Below are positions 25,837-34,209 of a stretch of DNA of 64,000 nucleotides, piece after piece. Within the stretch, counting starts at the first letter, position 1, and each line of letters starts with the position of its first letter. The DNA is taken from the NCBI GenBank assembly GCA_002396085.1, contig DGWI01000008.1:1-64000 (forward strand), read 5' to 3'. The stretch is from Porphyromonadaceae bacterium UBA4262. Lineage in GTDB: Bacteria; Bacteroidota; Bacteroidia; Bacteroidales; Muribaculaceae. Under the pieces are notes generated by a model. It searched no databases. It had not been told where the DNA came from and saw only the letters and a program-made list of their open reading frames with translations. Made by a program: the position numbers and the translations under genes.

Positions 25837-27570
25837 ATGAAGAAATTTTTACTGATTGCAACAGTAGCAACCATGGCTTTGAGTGCCTATGCTCAGTTGC
25901 GTAGCGACATCGTCGCAAACGAGAACCAAATGGAGCAGGGCTTACTCGCGAGTCCTGTGACCGAGTGCCAGATGGCTGGTGTGGACCAGGCCAGCAAACC
26001 CAGCAAGGCCGAGGGTGATGCCCTCAAGGCTTACTACAAGCGCCCGGCTGGTGCGTTCTATACACCTTTTTACACCCGCGATGACCAGGATGGCACGTGG
26101 GGTTACAACAGCCCGTGGCTACACATGACTGCCTATGTGCCCATGACCTATGTCAACGCATCGACTGGCGCCAGCCAGTTCGCTTGGTCGGCATGGTGCA
26201 CCACTGGTTGGAGCAAGGAGGAGGTTACATCGACCGACACCGACTTCACCATCGAGCACCCTGTGGTGATGGCCGACTCGGTGCCGACTCTGGTGGCTAC
26301 CGAGGGAGACCAGAGTGCAAGTTACTATCTGCATGGCTACAATAACACGCCGGCCATCGTGAGGTCGACCGTGTTCACCTATCCCAACTGGCAGTACTCG
26401 ACCTCATCGACTGCCAATGTGCGTCACGCTTGGGAGACCAGCAAATATGTGGCATTGCGCCATCCGCGCTATGACGACCAGACCGCTGCTGCCACCTACT
26501 ACACCATTAATTCGCAGTATGCTGCCGACGGTGCCCAGAAGGCCTACTTCTTCGGTCGCAACACCCGTGGCTATGACTATGCAGCCATCGCCTACGAGAA
26601 ACCGACCTATCCCTACATTCTCAACCATGTGGGCATGAAGTATCAGGGTCTGGCATGGACCGAGGAGGCTGCCACTAGTGGTGTCGCCCAGATTACTGCC
26701 TATGTCTACAAACTTCCTGAGATTCCTGCCTATGACGAGACCAACTATGTGTTAGCACAACTGGGCGATTATGTCGCATCAGGTACCGCATCACTCAGTG
26801 CGGCTCTGAGCCCGGCCAGTGCAATCTTGTCGATTCCAGTATTTGACGAGAATGGCGTCGCGCCCGAAATCAATGACAACATCATGGTCATTGTCACTGG
26901 CTACAATGCCGAGGGATCGCCCATCACCGACATCACCATGACCGTCAGCAAGGACAACGAGGACGAGGGCTATGGCGAACTGGGCTACGTGGGAGTGACC
27001 ACTGACAACGGTATCATGTTTGTTGGACTCAACAACTTCTTGGCTACAGGCATCAAGACCGCTCCTTCGATCTTCATCGAGACCGAGCGTCCCTGGCTGT
27101 GCTTCAACTCTGCCAACGAGCAGGCCGAGCGCGAATTTGCACCCGAAGGCGAAGAGTACACACTGGAGTTGTTCTCTTACCATCCCTCAGTTGAGTGGAC
27201 AGTGAGCGAGGTCACCGAGGGCGAGGCTGCTCCTCGCATGTTGCCTGGCAAGGTGAACGTGCCCTCGTGGCTGGGTCTTGACTTTGAGGATGAGACCGGA
27301 AGTGGAGTGGGCTATGCAGTCAACGCCATCTTCAATGTCGAGCCTCTGCCCTCAGGCGTAGACCATCGTGAGGCCACCATTCGTTTCGCCTATCCGGGTG
27401 CCTATCTCGACTACAAGGTGACCCAGAACCAGGTGACTACGAGCATCACAACCGTCACCGCCAACGAGGATGACACCAATGCACCCACCTACAACATGAT
27501 GGGACAACGCGTCAGCCCCGACACCAAGGGCATCCTCATCCGCAACGGCAAGAAAGTCATTGTCCGCTGA
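25837..27570 (+). CDS. Large secreted protein with T9SS-like C-terminal tail
   Basis: A 577-residue protein with signal peptide MKKFLLIATVATMALSAYAQ. The body is rich in aromatic, Thr and Asp residues and looks beta-rich, but I recognise no named domain. The end (YNMMGQRVSPDTKGILIRNG then KKVIVR) is the short tail seen on many Prevotella-type secreted proteins and resembles type IX sorting signals; the same tail style is on the 623 gene. It is probably surface-bound or released, with unknown function. A complete promoter lies upstream and a repeat-rich hairpin downstream. Confidence 0.7.
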   Translation: MKKFLLIATVATMALSAYAQLRSDIVANENQMEQGLLASPVTECQMAGVDQASKPSKAEGDALKAYYKRPAGAFYTPFYTRDDQDGTWGYNSPWLHMTAYVPMTYVNASTGASQFAWSAWCTTGWSKEEVTSTDTDFTIEHPVVMADSVPTLVATEGDQSASYYLHGYNNTPAIVRSTVFTYPNWQYSTSSTANVRHAWETSKYVALRHPRYDDQTAAATYYTINSQYAADGAQKAYFFGRNTRGYDYAAIAYEKPTYPYILNHVGMKYQGLAWTEEAATSGVAQITAYVYKLPEIPAYDETNYVLAQLGDYVASGTASLSAALSPASAILSIPVFDENGVAPEINDNIMVIVTGYNAEGSPITDITMTVSKDNEDEGYGELGYVGVTTDNGIMFVGLNNFLATGIKTAPSIFIETERPWLCFNSANEQAEREFAPEGEEYTLELFSYHPSVEWTVSEVTEGEAAPRMLPGKVNVPSWLGLDFEDETGSGVGYAVNAIFNVEPLPSGVDHREATIRFAYPGAYLDYKVTQNQVTTSITTVTANEDDTNAPTYNMMGQRVSPDTKGILIRNGKKVIVR

Positions 27571-27589
27571 GCATGAACTGACTAATTTC

Positions 27590-27697
27590 GGTTATCGGTT
27601 GTCGGTTTTCAGTAGTCGTTTTTTGGGCACTACTGACAACCGATAACTGATAACCGATAACCAATAACTGATAACTGACAACTGATAACTGACAACT
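27590..27697. repeat. Hairpin plus short direct repeats (ATAACTGA type)
   Basis: GTTATCGGTTGTC (27591-27603) pairs perfectly with GACAACCGATAAC (27635-27647), with AGTAGT/ACTACT inside. The right side continues as degenerate direct copies of ATAACTGA/ACAACTGA up to 27697. There are no spacers, so it is not CRISPR. Confidence 0.75.
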
Positions 27698-27720
27698 AAT
27701 GATGCAATCCCGACACAACA

Positions 27721-27756
27721 ACGGCTGGCACCGAACCTAGGTTCAGTGCCAGCCGT
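27721..27756 (+). terminator. Terminator
   Basis: ACGGCTGGCAC (27721-27731) pairs with GTGCCAGCCGT (27746-27756) around GAACCTAGGTTC, which is itself palindromic, followed by TTGTT. Confidence 0.8.
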
Positions 27757-27868
27757 TTGTTATAGGTGTGCCATTGATATAAGGACATTGAAAATGCCTT
27801 GTTGGAGCGGTTACCGTTGTGATTTGTGGAAATATGATGGCAAGAAGACTGATTGGCAACAGATGTTG

Positions 27869-27885
27869 TTGGCACAATTGTTGCA
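27869..27885 (+). promoter_or_regulatory. Sigma-54 (RpoN) type promoter before the VWA gene
   Basis: TTGGCACAATTGTTGCA fits the RpoN consensus YTGGCACGNNNNTTGCW at every fixed position but one (A for G after GGCAC). The GG and GC dinucleotides have the required 10-base spacing. The predicted start point near 27896 leaves a 37-base leader before the ATG at 27933. No proper TAnnTTTG box is present upstream (the nearest, TAATTTTA at 27918, is too close to the ATG). Confidence 0.65.
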
Positions 27886-27932
27886 CAGTGATGATTGACA
27901 CACATTTTTTATTCACCTAATTTTAACACACA

Positions 27933-28700
27933 ATGGAAAAAGAAGAAAGCAAGAAGGAAAAATCTTTTGAAAGAATTGCTCCCAAGGAGGTTGGAGTGCT
28001 AGACATGGTCATCGCTTTTGATACCACTGGTTCGATGGCGATGTATATCGAAGCCGTTCGCAAGGAGGTCGCCGAGTTGGTGCCTCGCCTGTTCAAGGAC
28101 AATGACAATCTGCGTCTGGGCATTGTAGCCTTTGGCGACTATTGCGACATGAAGAGTGCCACTGACTTTGGCGATGCCTACCAGTGCCTCATGCCCACCG
28201 ACAACGAGAACGACATCATCAAGTTTGTGCGCAACTCACGCGACACCAGCGGAGGCGACGGCGATGAGTTCTACGAGTTGGTCATCAAGAAGATTGTCGA
28301 CGAGACACCATGGCGCGATGATGCAACCCGGGTCATCCTGCTCATCTCCGATGCTGCGCCACACCCGCTAGGCTACACCTATCAGGATCGTGTGGTGGGC
28401 AACCAGATTGACTGGCGCAAGGAGGCTGAGAAGGCTGCAAGCATGCAGATTAAGATTGACACGGTCACCATCACCGACGAACCGTGGTACAAAGAGTTGT
28501 CGCGCATGACCAATGGGGTGAGTGTTCCATTCCAGAGTGGCTACAAGACTGCTCGTCTGGTCGAGGCAGCCACACTGTCGCGTGGCTCAAAGGCCTCGAG
28601 AGCCAAATTTGACGCGCTGGCCGAGACCATCGCTAATGACACCGAACTCAAGGCTGTGTGGGGCAGTTACCGTGCCATACGCGACGACTTGGACTGCTGA
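27933..28700 (+). CDS. von Willebrand factor A domain protein
   Basis: A 255-residue cytoplasmic-looking protein (no signal peptide). After about 20 charged residues comes a VWA domain with the MIDAS metal site Asp30-Thr32-Ser34 (AFDTTGSM), a later loop RDTSGGDGDEF and ISDAAPHP near residue 145, covering most of the length. VWA proteins bind partner proteins through the bound divalent metal. The specific partner is not visible, and the neighbours (a secreted protein and convergent DUF445) give no hint. It stands alone between terminators with a sigma-54-like promoter, so it is probably made only under a condition sensed by an enhancer-binding protein. Confidence 0.85.
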   Translation: MEKEESKKEKSFERIAPKEVGVLDMVIAFDTTGSMAMYIEAVRKEVAELVPRLFKDNDNLRLGIVAFGDYCDMKSATDFGDAYQCLMPTDNENDIIKFVRNSRDTSGGDGDEFYELVIKKIVDETPWRDDATRVILLISDAAPHPLGYTYQDRVVGNQIDWRKEAEKAASMQIKIDTVTITDEPWYKELSRMTNGVSVPFQSGYKTARLVEAATLSRGSKASRAKFDALAETIANDTELKAVWGSYRAIRDDLDC

Positions 28701-28720
28701 TGCCCCTATCACAAACAATG

Positions 28721-28746
28721 TGCGCTGGTCCCTCGACCAGCGCATT
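28721..28746. terminator. Terminator between convergent genes
   Basis: TGCGCTGGTC-CCTC-GACCAGCGCA, ten perfect base pairs, between the VWA gene and the convergent DUF445 gene. Confidence 0.8.
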
Positions 28747-28768
28747 CTTCATGATTAATTCTAAATTC

Positions 28769-29695
28769 TTAATTAAAATTGATGATTGTCATCACGGTGC
28801 CCATGATGCAGCCCAGCAGGGCACCGAGCCACACGATGGCGCGCAACTCCTTGTGCATCACCTGCATGATGATGCCCTCGGCTTCCTCCATGTCCATCTC
28901 GCAGATGCGTTGCTCCACGATGGCGCTGATGTCGATGGCCTCGAGGATGCGTGGCAAACGCTCGTAGATGACGGTGCGGTAGACACTGACGATGCCGTCC
29001 TTGGCCTGCTCGACCTGCTCCTCATGCCCGGCCATGAGTTGCCGCATGGGCATGCCCAGCAGTTTATCACCCTCGTCTTTGACAAGCCGGGACACCATGT
29101 CGCCCGATTGGCTGCGCAACACCTCGTTGATGTGCTTGGCCAGAAGCTTCTCGACCGGTGTGGATAATGCCCCTACCAGTTTGTCGGCTCCCAGACGGCC
29201 GGCCATGCTGTGGTGTGTCTTTTCCAGGACATGTTGGGTGGCGGCATGAGCGATACCTGCTCCCACGGCACTGTCCTGCAACTTCAGGGTGATGAGTTTG
29301 CTCACCTCGGTGGTAGCATTGTTGCGCAAGGCTTCGACCTCGCTGTCGGTGAGGTAGTGGAGGGCAAATTGCTCCACCGTCTCGTCATTGTGCATCTGGG
29401 CATTGGCAAAGTCATCGACGGCTTGTCTGATCTTGGCAATCATGTCGTCGCTGAGCAATGTGCGCTCCAACACCTCGCGATTCATCAGGTTCTCGCTGAT
29501 GCTGTTGCCAATGGCTCCGGCAATGCGGTTCTTCTCCTTGGGAATTATTCCGGGCGTGAACGGCACGTGCCACCCAAAGATGTACTTCGGTTGGCGAGGA
29601 CGGAACAACATGCGTATGGCGATGTCGTTAGTGATGTATCCAATCACGGCTCCCATCACGGGGCCACTCAGGTATTCGATCATAACTTCTAGCAT
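28769..29695 (-). CDS. DUF445 family membrane protein
   Basis: A protein of about 308 residues, starting at MLEVMIEYLSGPVMGAVIGY (29695). The longer frame to 29734 adds an unlikely N-terminus. The first helix and GYITNDIAIRMLFRP, followed by FTPGIIPKEKNRIAGAIG, are the DUF445 signature. A long helical region follows, with a second membrane helix at the end (WLGALLGCIMGTVMTII). The family is of unknown function, anchored in the membrane at both ends. It lies downstream of guaD on the same strand with a 106-base gap. Confidence 0.85.
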   Translation of the reverse strand: MLEVMIEYLSGPVMGAVIGYITNDIAIRMLFRPRQPKYIFGWHVPFTPGIIPKEKNRIAGAIGNSISENLMNREVLERTLLSDDMIAKIRQAVDDFANAQMHNDETVEQFALHYLTDSEVEALRNNATTEVSKLITLKLQDSAVGAGIAHAATQHVLEKTHHSMAGRLGADKLVGALSTPVEKLLAKHINEVLRSQSGDMVSRLVKDEGDKLLGMPMRQLMAGHEEQVEQAKDGIVSVYRTVIYERLPRILEAIDISAIVEQRICEMDMEEAEGIIMQVMHKELRAIVWLGALLGCIMGTVMTIINFN

Positions 29696-29801
29696 ATTAT
29701 CTGGACAACACGTCCCGTGCAATTCTCGTGCCAATCAGATGAAATCATCCATCTCGGCAGGAGTCATGATTGTTCAGCGCATGATGGATTGTGTGCTGAA
29801 A

Positions 29802-31082
29802 CTACTCGTCATGGCTTAGTTTCGGCTCGGGGACCTCCATGCCGCGACAATAGCGGTGCACGATGTGGCGGTCATCGCCCAGATAGATGAAGCGCTCCAG
29901 CCGTTGCAACAGTGTGTAGTGATCAAAATTGAGATCGCTGTCATCGATGACCAGTGCATCAAACTCATAGCCAGGCTCAAAACTGCCCAAGCGACCAAAG
30001 AAACTGCCAGCCGACTTGGTGGCGCACCAGAAGACTTCGGGCAGCGTCAGTTGTGGCTTCACACCAAGGGTGACACTGGCCAGTTTGCTCACTTGCAGGG
30101 CATAGACCATCACGCGGAACATGCTCAAGTCATGACCGCCACTGATGTCGCTGCCAAGTGACACCCTCACACCGCGGTCGAGCAAGGTGCGCACTGGCGA
30201 CATGCCCGAGGCAATGTTAAGGTTCGATGTGGGGCAATGCACAGCCATCACGCCGCCCTGTCGCATGAGTTCAATCTCCTCGTCGGTCGAGTAGACACAG
30301 TGAGCCATCAGCGTTGGGGTCTGACCGAACAGGCCATATCGGTTGTAGGCATCACCATAGCAGGTGCTCGTTGGTTCCAGTTTACGCACCAATGCAATCT
30401 CGTCACGATTCTCTGACAAGTGTGACTGCACAGGCAGATTGTGCCTTTGGGCCAATTGCCCACATGCATGTAGCATGGCTGGTGTGCACGATGGAACGAA
30501 GCGCGGTGTGATGATGGGGCGAACCAGTGCATTGGGGTCGCTATACTCGGCTATGAGTGCCTCGTTGGCTATAATGGCCTCGTCCACTGTCTCGCACAAT
30601 GCATCGGGGCAGTTGCGATCCATGTCGACCTTGCCCACCAGTGCGCCCATGCCTGCCTCTTGAAACAGGCGCATCAAGATGCGCGTACTGTCACCGTGAA
30701 TAGTGGCAAACACCGCAGCGCGCATCGTGCCCATGCGCCACAACGCGTGCACAAAGCGGCGATAGATGCGCTCGGCGTAGGTGGTGTCAGCAAATTTTTC
30801 TTCCTCTGGGAAGGTATAGGTGTTGAGCCACGTCAGCAACTCATAGTCCATGCATACACCCTGGTTGCGGTATTGTGGAGCATGCACATGCATGTCGCAC
30901 ATTGCAGGAATCACCAGGCGGTCGCCCAAGTCGATCAACTCGGCATTGGTGCAGTCGAAGTGGTTCAGTTGCGATGACACACCCACGATGCGACCGTCAC
31001 TCACTGCCACATAGCCATTCTCTATCACCCGGAACTCATTGCGTGTGGGGGTGAACAACAGATGTCCTTTATATATCTTCAT
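29802..31082 (-). CDS. guaD: Guanine deaminase
   Basis: A 426-residue zinc amidohydrolase that turns guanine into xanthine and ammonia in purine salvage. The metal-binding His65 and His67 sit in CDMHVHAPQYRNQG, where the HAPQ continuation is typical of guanine deaminase. The following MDYELLTWLNTYTFPEE, the later HLSEN, MAHCVYS and GSDISGGHDLSM segments also fit. It is cytoplasmic. No clear promoter was found in the 67 bases before it. A broader amidohydrolase role is the main alternative. Confidence 0.9.
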   Translation of the reverse strand: MKIYKGHLLFTPTRNEFRVIENGYVAVSDGRIVGVSSQLNHFDCTNAELIDLGDRLVIPAMCDMHVHAPQYRNQGVCMDYELLTWLNTYTFPEEEKFADTTYAERIYRRFVHALWRMGTMRAAVFATIHGDSTRILMRLFQEAGMGALVGKVDMDRNCPDALCETVDEAIIANEALIAEYSDPNALVRPIITPRFVPSCTPAMLHACGQLAQRHNLPVQSHLSENRDEIALVRKLEPTSTCYGDAYNRYGLFGQTPTLMAHCVYSTDEEIELMRQGGVMAVHCPTSNLNIASGMSPVRTLLDRGVRVSLGSDISGGHDLSMFRVMVYALQVSKLASVTLGVKPQLTLPEVFWCATKSAGSFFGRLGSFEPGYEFDALVIDDSDLNFDHYTLLQRLERFIYLGDDRHIVHRYCRGMEVPEPKLSHDE

Positions 31083-31149
31083 ATTACGCTACAACCTCAT
31101 CTTGAACATTGATAAAGTCAAATGTGAATCTCGCTGAAGGGATCCACTG

Positions 31150-32505
31150 TCATTTGCCCAGCATCAAGTTGATAACTGAGTTGACATCGCTCACATCGAC
31201 ATTGCCGTCATCGTTGATGTCGCAACCGTCATACAGGGCTGCATCAGTCTTGCCCAGCATGATGTTGATGATGATGTTGACATCCATGATATCCACAATG
31301 CCGTCACCATTGATGTCACCCAGGAGGTCATGCGATGCCGACTCGACACAAGTGGCACGCAACTGGATGCCCACCGAACTGGTCATTCCGCCACCACTGA
31401 ACAGAATCTTGGCCTTATGCTCGCCCAGTGCGGTGGGTTTGTAGGTCACTTGTAGTGGATAGCCACCCAGACTGTTGAGCGAGGCTGTGTCGATGCTGGT
31501 GGTTGACAGACTGAACATCTGATAATTGTTGAGATAGCACTTGAGGCTCAAGGGTTGGCTGAACTTCTCGCCGCGGACGTAGAGTGTGAGTGTGGCACTG
31601 TCGCCCAGAGCCACTTCGCCAAACTCCAGCACCGTGCCTTGTGTCGGCGAGATGAGTGTCGCCACATCGGTGGGATCAGGGTCTGGATCGGGGTCAGGGT
31701 CAATCGGACCATCCTCACCGAATGCCGTGCCCACCTTGTTGCCCCAGATGTATTCCATCAGGTCGGGATTGTCAACAAAGGGGTTGCGATTGTTCTGATA
31801 ACGCTCGATGGCATCGTTGCGGTTTTGCTCCTTCTCGCTCACAGGGTCCTCGCGTGCCCACTTGAGCAGCAGGTCAATCGACCACTGGTTCAGGCTGCGC
31901 CAGTCGCTGTTGGTGAGCATATAGGTCGTCTTCCAGTTCAGGTCTTGGTAGCACGACACCATGTAGAAGTAGATGCGGGCAAAGTCCCCCTTGTATTCAT
32001 CGGCAGGCTCAAACACACGACTTGCGCCGCCGCCTTGACCACTGCGTGGAGTGCCGCGCTTTGACAGGCCATTGTCCCAGTCGCTGCTGGCCACCTCGCC
32101 GAAGGGCCAGTTCGACCTCGCACTATTGGCGTTGGCATCGGTTGGAATCAAGTGGTGCAAGTCGCTGTAGGCATCATTCTTCGAGCCGCCCCACCAACTC
32201 TTGGGAAACGAGTGCTCCTTGTTCATGCCGCTCACGGCATTGCCACGTGTGCCGAAGTAGTAGGTGTTGTTGCTATACATGTCCCACACCTGGTTGCGGT
32301 TGCCGGGCACATAGTCGGTGTCGTAGTAGTAATACCACAAGTTGTTGTAACTCAGCACTGTGTGGTTGACTGTTAGGTCATGCACAGCAGTCTTTAGTTC
32401 TTGTCCGGTCTTCCCCATCAGTGAGGCATAGTAATTCTTGGATGGGGCTGCTTGTGTGCCGACTGTGGCACAGAGCACGATGAGATATGCGATGAGACGT
32501 TTCAT
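31150..32505 (-). CDS. Secreted endonuclease I with dockerin-like C-terminus
   Basis: A 451-residue secreted protein. Signal peptide MKRLIAYLIVLCATVGTQAAP; endonuclease I domain (about 20-265) with NKEHSFPKSWWGG, HHLIPTDANANSARSNWPFG and a VFEPADEYKGDFARIYFYM-type end, as in extracellular nucleases of the EndA/BsnI type. Then a PDPDPDPDPD linker, an Ig-like beta domain (about 290-385) and, at about 395-451, two dockerin type I repeats with calcium-loop pattern DINGDGIVDIMDV and DINDDGNVDVSDV. It should degrade DNA or RNA outside the cell for nutrients or DNA defence. The dockerin may mediate attachment or stability; no cohesin is seen here. Confidence 0.9.
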   Translation of the reverse strand: MKRLIAYLIVLCATVGTQAAPSKNYYASLMGKTGQELKTAVHDLTVNHTVLSYNNLWYYYYDTDYVPGNRNQVWDMYSNNTYYFGTRGNAVSGMNKEHSFPKSWWGGSKNDAYSDLHHLIPTDANANSARSNWPFGEVASSDWDNGLSKRGTPRSGQGGGASRVFEPADEYKGDFARIYFYMVSCYQDLNWKTTYMLTNSDWRSLNQWSIDLLLKWAREDPVSEKEQNRNDAIERYQNNRNPFVDNPDLMEYIWGNKVGTAFGEDGPIDPDPDPDPDPTDVATLISPTQGTVLEFGEVALGDSATLTLYVRGEKFSQPLSLKCYLNNYQMFSLSTTSIDTASLNSLGGYPLQVTYKPTALGEHKAKILFSGGGMTSSVGIQLRATCVESASHDLLGDINGDGIVDIMDVNIIINIMLGKTDAALYDGCDINDDGNVDVSDVNSVINLMLGK

Positions 32506-32532
32506 AGTCGTGATGATTTGAGTTTAACCCAA

Positions 32533-32563
32533 CAAAAATACCGCAAAACATTGGATTATACAA
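32533..32563 (-). promoter_or_regulatory. Promoter of the endonuclease gene
   Basis: On the minus strand TTG (32561-32563), 20 bases, then TATTTTTG (32533-32540), 28 bases before the start codon. Confidence 0.65.
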
Positions 32564-32578
32564 GCATTTCGGGTAAAA

Positions 32579-32605
32579 AACGGCTGGACAATAAATCCAG
32601 CCGTT
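32579..32605 (-). terminator. Terminator after lpdA
   Basis: AACGGCTGGA pairs with TCCAGCCGTT around CAATAAA. On the minus strand it runs into TTTTTT, giving a proper end for the gcv/lpdA operon. Confidence 0.85.
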
Positions 32606-32629
32606 CTATTGCAGGGATGTCTGATTGAT

Positions 32630-33970
32630 TCAGAATTGCTTGGCGGCGGTCATCACCACCTCGGTCAGGGTGGGGTGGCCGTGGATGCTATCGGCCAGAC
32701 GGTCGACGGGGCAGCCTGCGTTCATTGCCATCACTACCTCCTGGATGAGGTCGGCAGCATGTGCACCGCAGATGTGGCAACCCACAATCTGGCGAGTCTG
32801 TGCGTCGATGATCATCTTGATCAGACCATCGGTCTCGGCCATCGACACGGCCTTGCCGTTGCTGCGGAAGAAGGATTTCTTCACAACAACCTCCATGCCA
32901 CGCTCGGCGCACTGCTCCTCGGTCAAGCCCACCATCGACAACTCGGGCACGGTGAACACGGCGCTAGGCACAATGTCCAGTTTGATTTCACAAGGCTTGC
33001 CCAAGATGGCAGCCAGCGCCACCTCGCCCTGTGCGCTGGCGGCATGCGCCAGCATCATGCGGCCATTCACATCGCCAATGGCATACACACCCTCAATGTT
33101 GGTCTGCATCTGGTCATTGACCTCGATACCACGACGGCCCACGGTCACGCCGATGGTGTCCAGACCCTGCGGAAGTACGGGCTGGCGGCCCACCGACATG
33201 AGCACGCGCTCGGCAACGAGGCTCTGCTCCTTGCCCTTGAGGTCGTAACTCACCTGTAAGCCCTCGTTGCACTGGGCGATGGCCTTGACAGCAGCCTGAG
33301 TGATGACCTTGATGCCACGCTTGCTCAGCGTCTGCTTCAAGCGTTTAGCGATGTCTTTGTCAAATGGTGGCAATATTTCCTTGCAGAATTCGACGACGGT
33401 AACCTCGACACCATAGGTGTTAAAGATGGCGGCAAACTCCATGCCGATGACACCGCCGCCCACGATGCACAGGCTCTTGGGCAATTGGGTCATGCACAGG
33501 ATGTCGTCGCTGGTCATGGCCAGTTCAGCACCCGGGATGGGGAGCCCCTTGGGTGCGCTGCCCGTGGCGATGACGATGTTGCGGGCATCGTGTTTCTCGC
33601 CGCCGACCTCGATGGTGTGAGCGTCGACAAAGCGGGCCTCGCCCTCGATGGCGGTGATGCCGGGCGACTGCATCAGCATCTTCACGCCATCACGCAGTTG
33701 GGTCACCACCTCGTCCTTGCGAGCCATGGCAGCACCGAAGTCAAAGGTGAAACCTTCGGCCTGGATGCCCCACACGGCGGCCTCCTTCAGGTTGCCCAGC
33801 ACCTCGGCATTGCGGCACAGTGCCTTGGTGGGAATGCAGCCACGATTCAGACAGGTACCACCCATCTGGTCGCGCTCGACGATGCCCAAGGTCAGTCCCT
33901 TCTGGGCGGCCGATGCAGCCATTTCATATCCACCTGGGCCTGCACCTATTATAATAAGGTCAAATGTCAT
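32630..33970 (-). CDS. lpdA: Dihydrolipoyl dehydrogenase
   Basis: A 446-residue flavoprotein that reoxidises the dihydrolipoyl arm with NAD+. The FAD site is GAGPGGYEMA (from residue 9), the redox disulfide is Cys40-Cys45 (GGTCLNRGCIPTKAL), the NAD site is IVGGGVIGMEFA near residue 165, and the C-terminal interface domain ends with the active His (DGIHGHPTLTEVV-like; here SIHGHPTLTEV). As the last gene of the glycine cleavage set, it most likely serves as the L-protein; sharing with a 2-oxoacid dehydrogenase is possible. Tandem repeats separate it from gcvPB. Confidence 0.95.
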   Translation of the reverse strand: MTFDLIIIGAGPGGYEMAASAAQKGLTLGIVERDQMGGTCLNRGCIPTKALCRNAEVLGNLKEAAVWGIQAEGFTFDFGAAMARKDEVVTQLRDGVKMLMQSPGITAIEGEARFVDAHTIEVGGEKHDARNIVIATGSAPKGLPIPGAELAMTSDDILCMTQLPKSLCIVGGGVIGMEFAAIFNTYGVEVTVVEFCKEILPPFDKDIAKRLKQTLSKRGIKVITQAAVKAIAQCNEGLQVSYDLKGKEQSLVAERVLMSVGRQPVLPQGLDTIGVTVGRRGIEVNDQMQTNIEGVYAIGDVNGRMMLAHAASAQGEVALAAILGKPCEIKLDIVPSAVFTVPELSMVGLTEEQCAERGMEVVVKKSFFRSNGKAVSMAETDGLIKMIIDAQTRQIVGCHICGAHAADLIQEVVMAMNAGCPVDRLADSIHGHPTLTEVVMTAAKQF

Positions 33971-34045
33971 ATCTGTTTTGTTGTTTTACTTTCTAAAGTA
34001 GTTCTACTTTTTCTAGTAGTGATGGAGTAACAGTAGTAGCAACTC

Positions 34046-34147
34046 CTCACTCGTCACTTGTAACTCGTAACTCGTAACTCGTAACTCGTAACTTGTCACT
34101 TGTCACTTGTCACTCGTAACTCGTAACTTGTAACTCGTAACTCGTCA
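34046..34147. repeat. Heptamer tandem repeat (AACTCGT / CACTTGT)
   Basis: About fourteen degenerate copies of a 7-bp unit (AACTCGT, AACTTGT, CACTTGT) lie head to tail between lpdA and gcvPB. There is no ORF through them and no spacer structure. Confidence 0.85.
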
Positions 34148-34153
34148 ATGAAA

Positions 34154-34189
34154 ACTCGGAGTTCTCAGAGTTCTCCGAGAATTCCGAGT
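34154..34189. repeat. Hairpin after gcvPB
   Basis: ACTCGGAGTTCTC (34154-34166) pairs with GAGAATTCCGAGT (34177-34189), one mismatch. It lies 21 bases after the gcvPB stop and could reduce read-through into lpdA or protect the upstream message. Confidence 0.7.
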
Positions 34190-34209
34190 CTTTCCTAGAT
34201 TACTAATTC

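Larger units (their letters stand above)
27571..27932. other. Intergenic region with repeats, terminator and sigma-54-type promoter
   Basis: These 362 bases hold a short-period repeat block with a long hairpin (27590-27697), a clear terminator (27721-27756) and a sigma-54-like promoter (27869-27885). Between 27757 and 27868 nothing recognisable was found; this is where an enhancer-binding site could lie. Confidence 0.6.

Noticed and set aside
34046..34147. CRISPR array
   Set aside because: The period is 7 bases with no unique spacers and no cas genes; same reasoning for 27590-27697.
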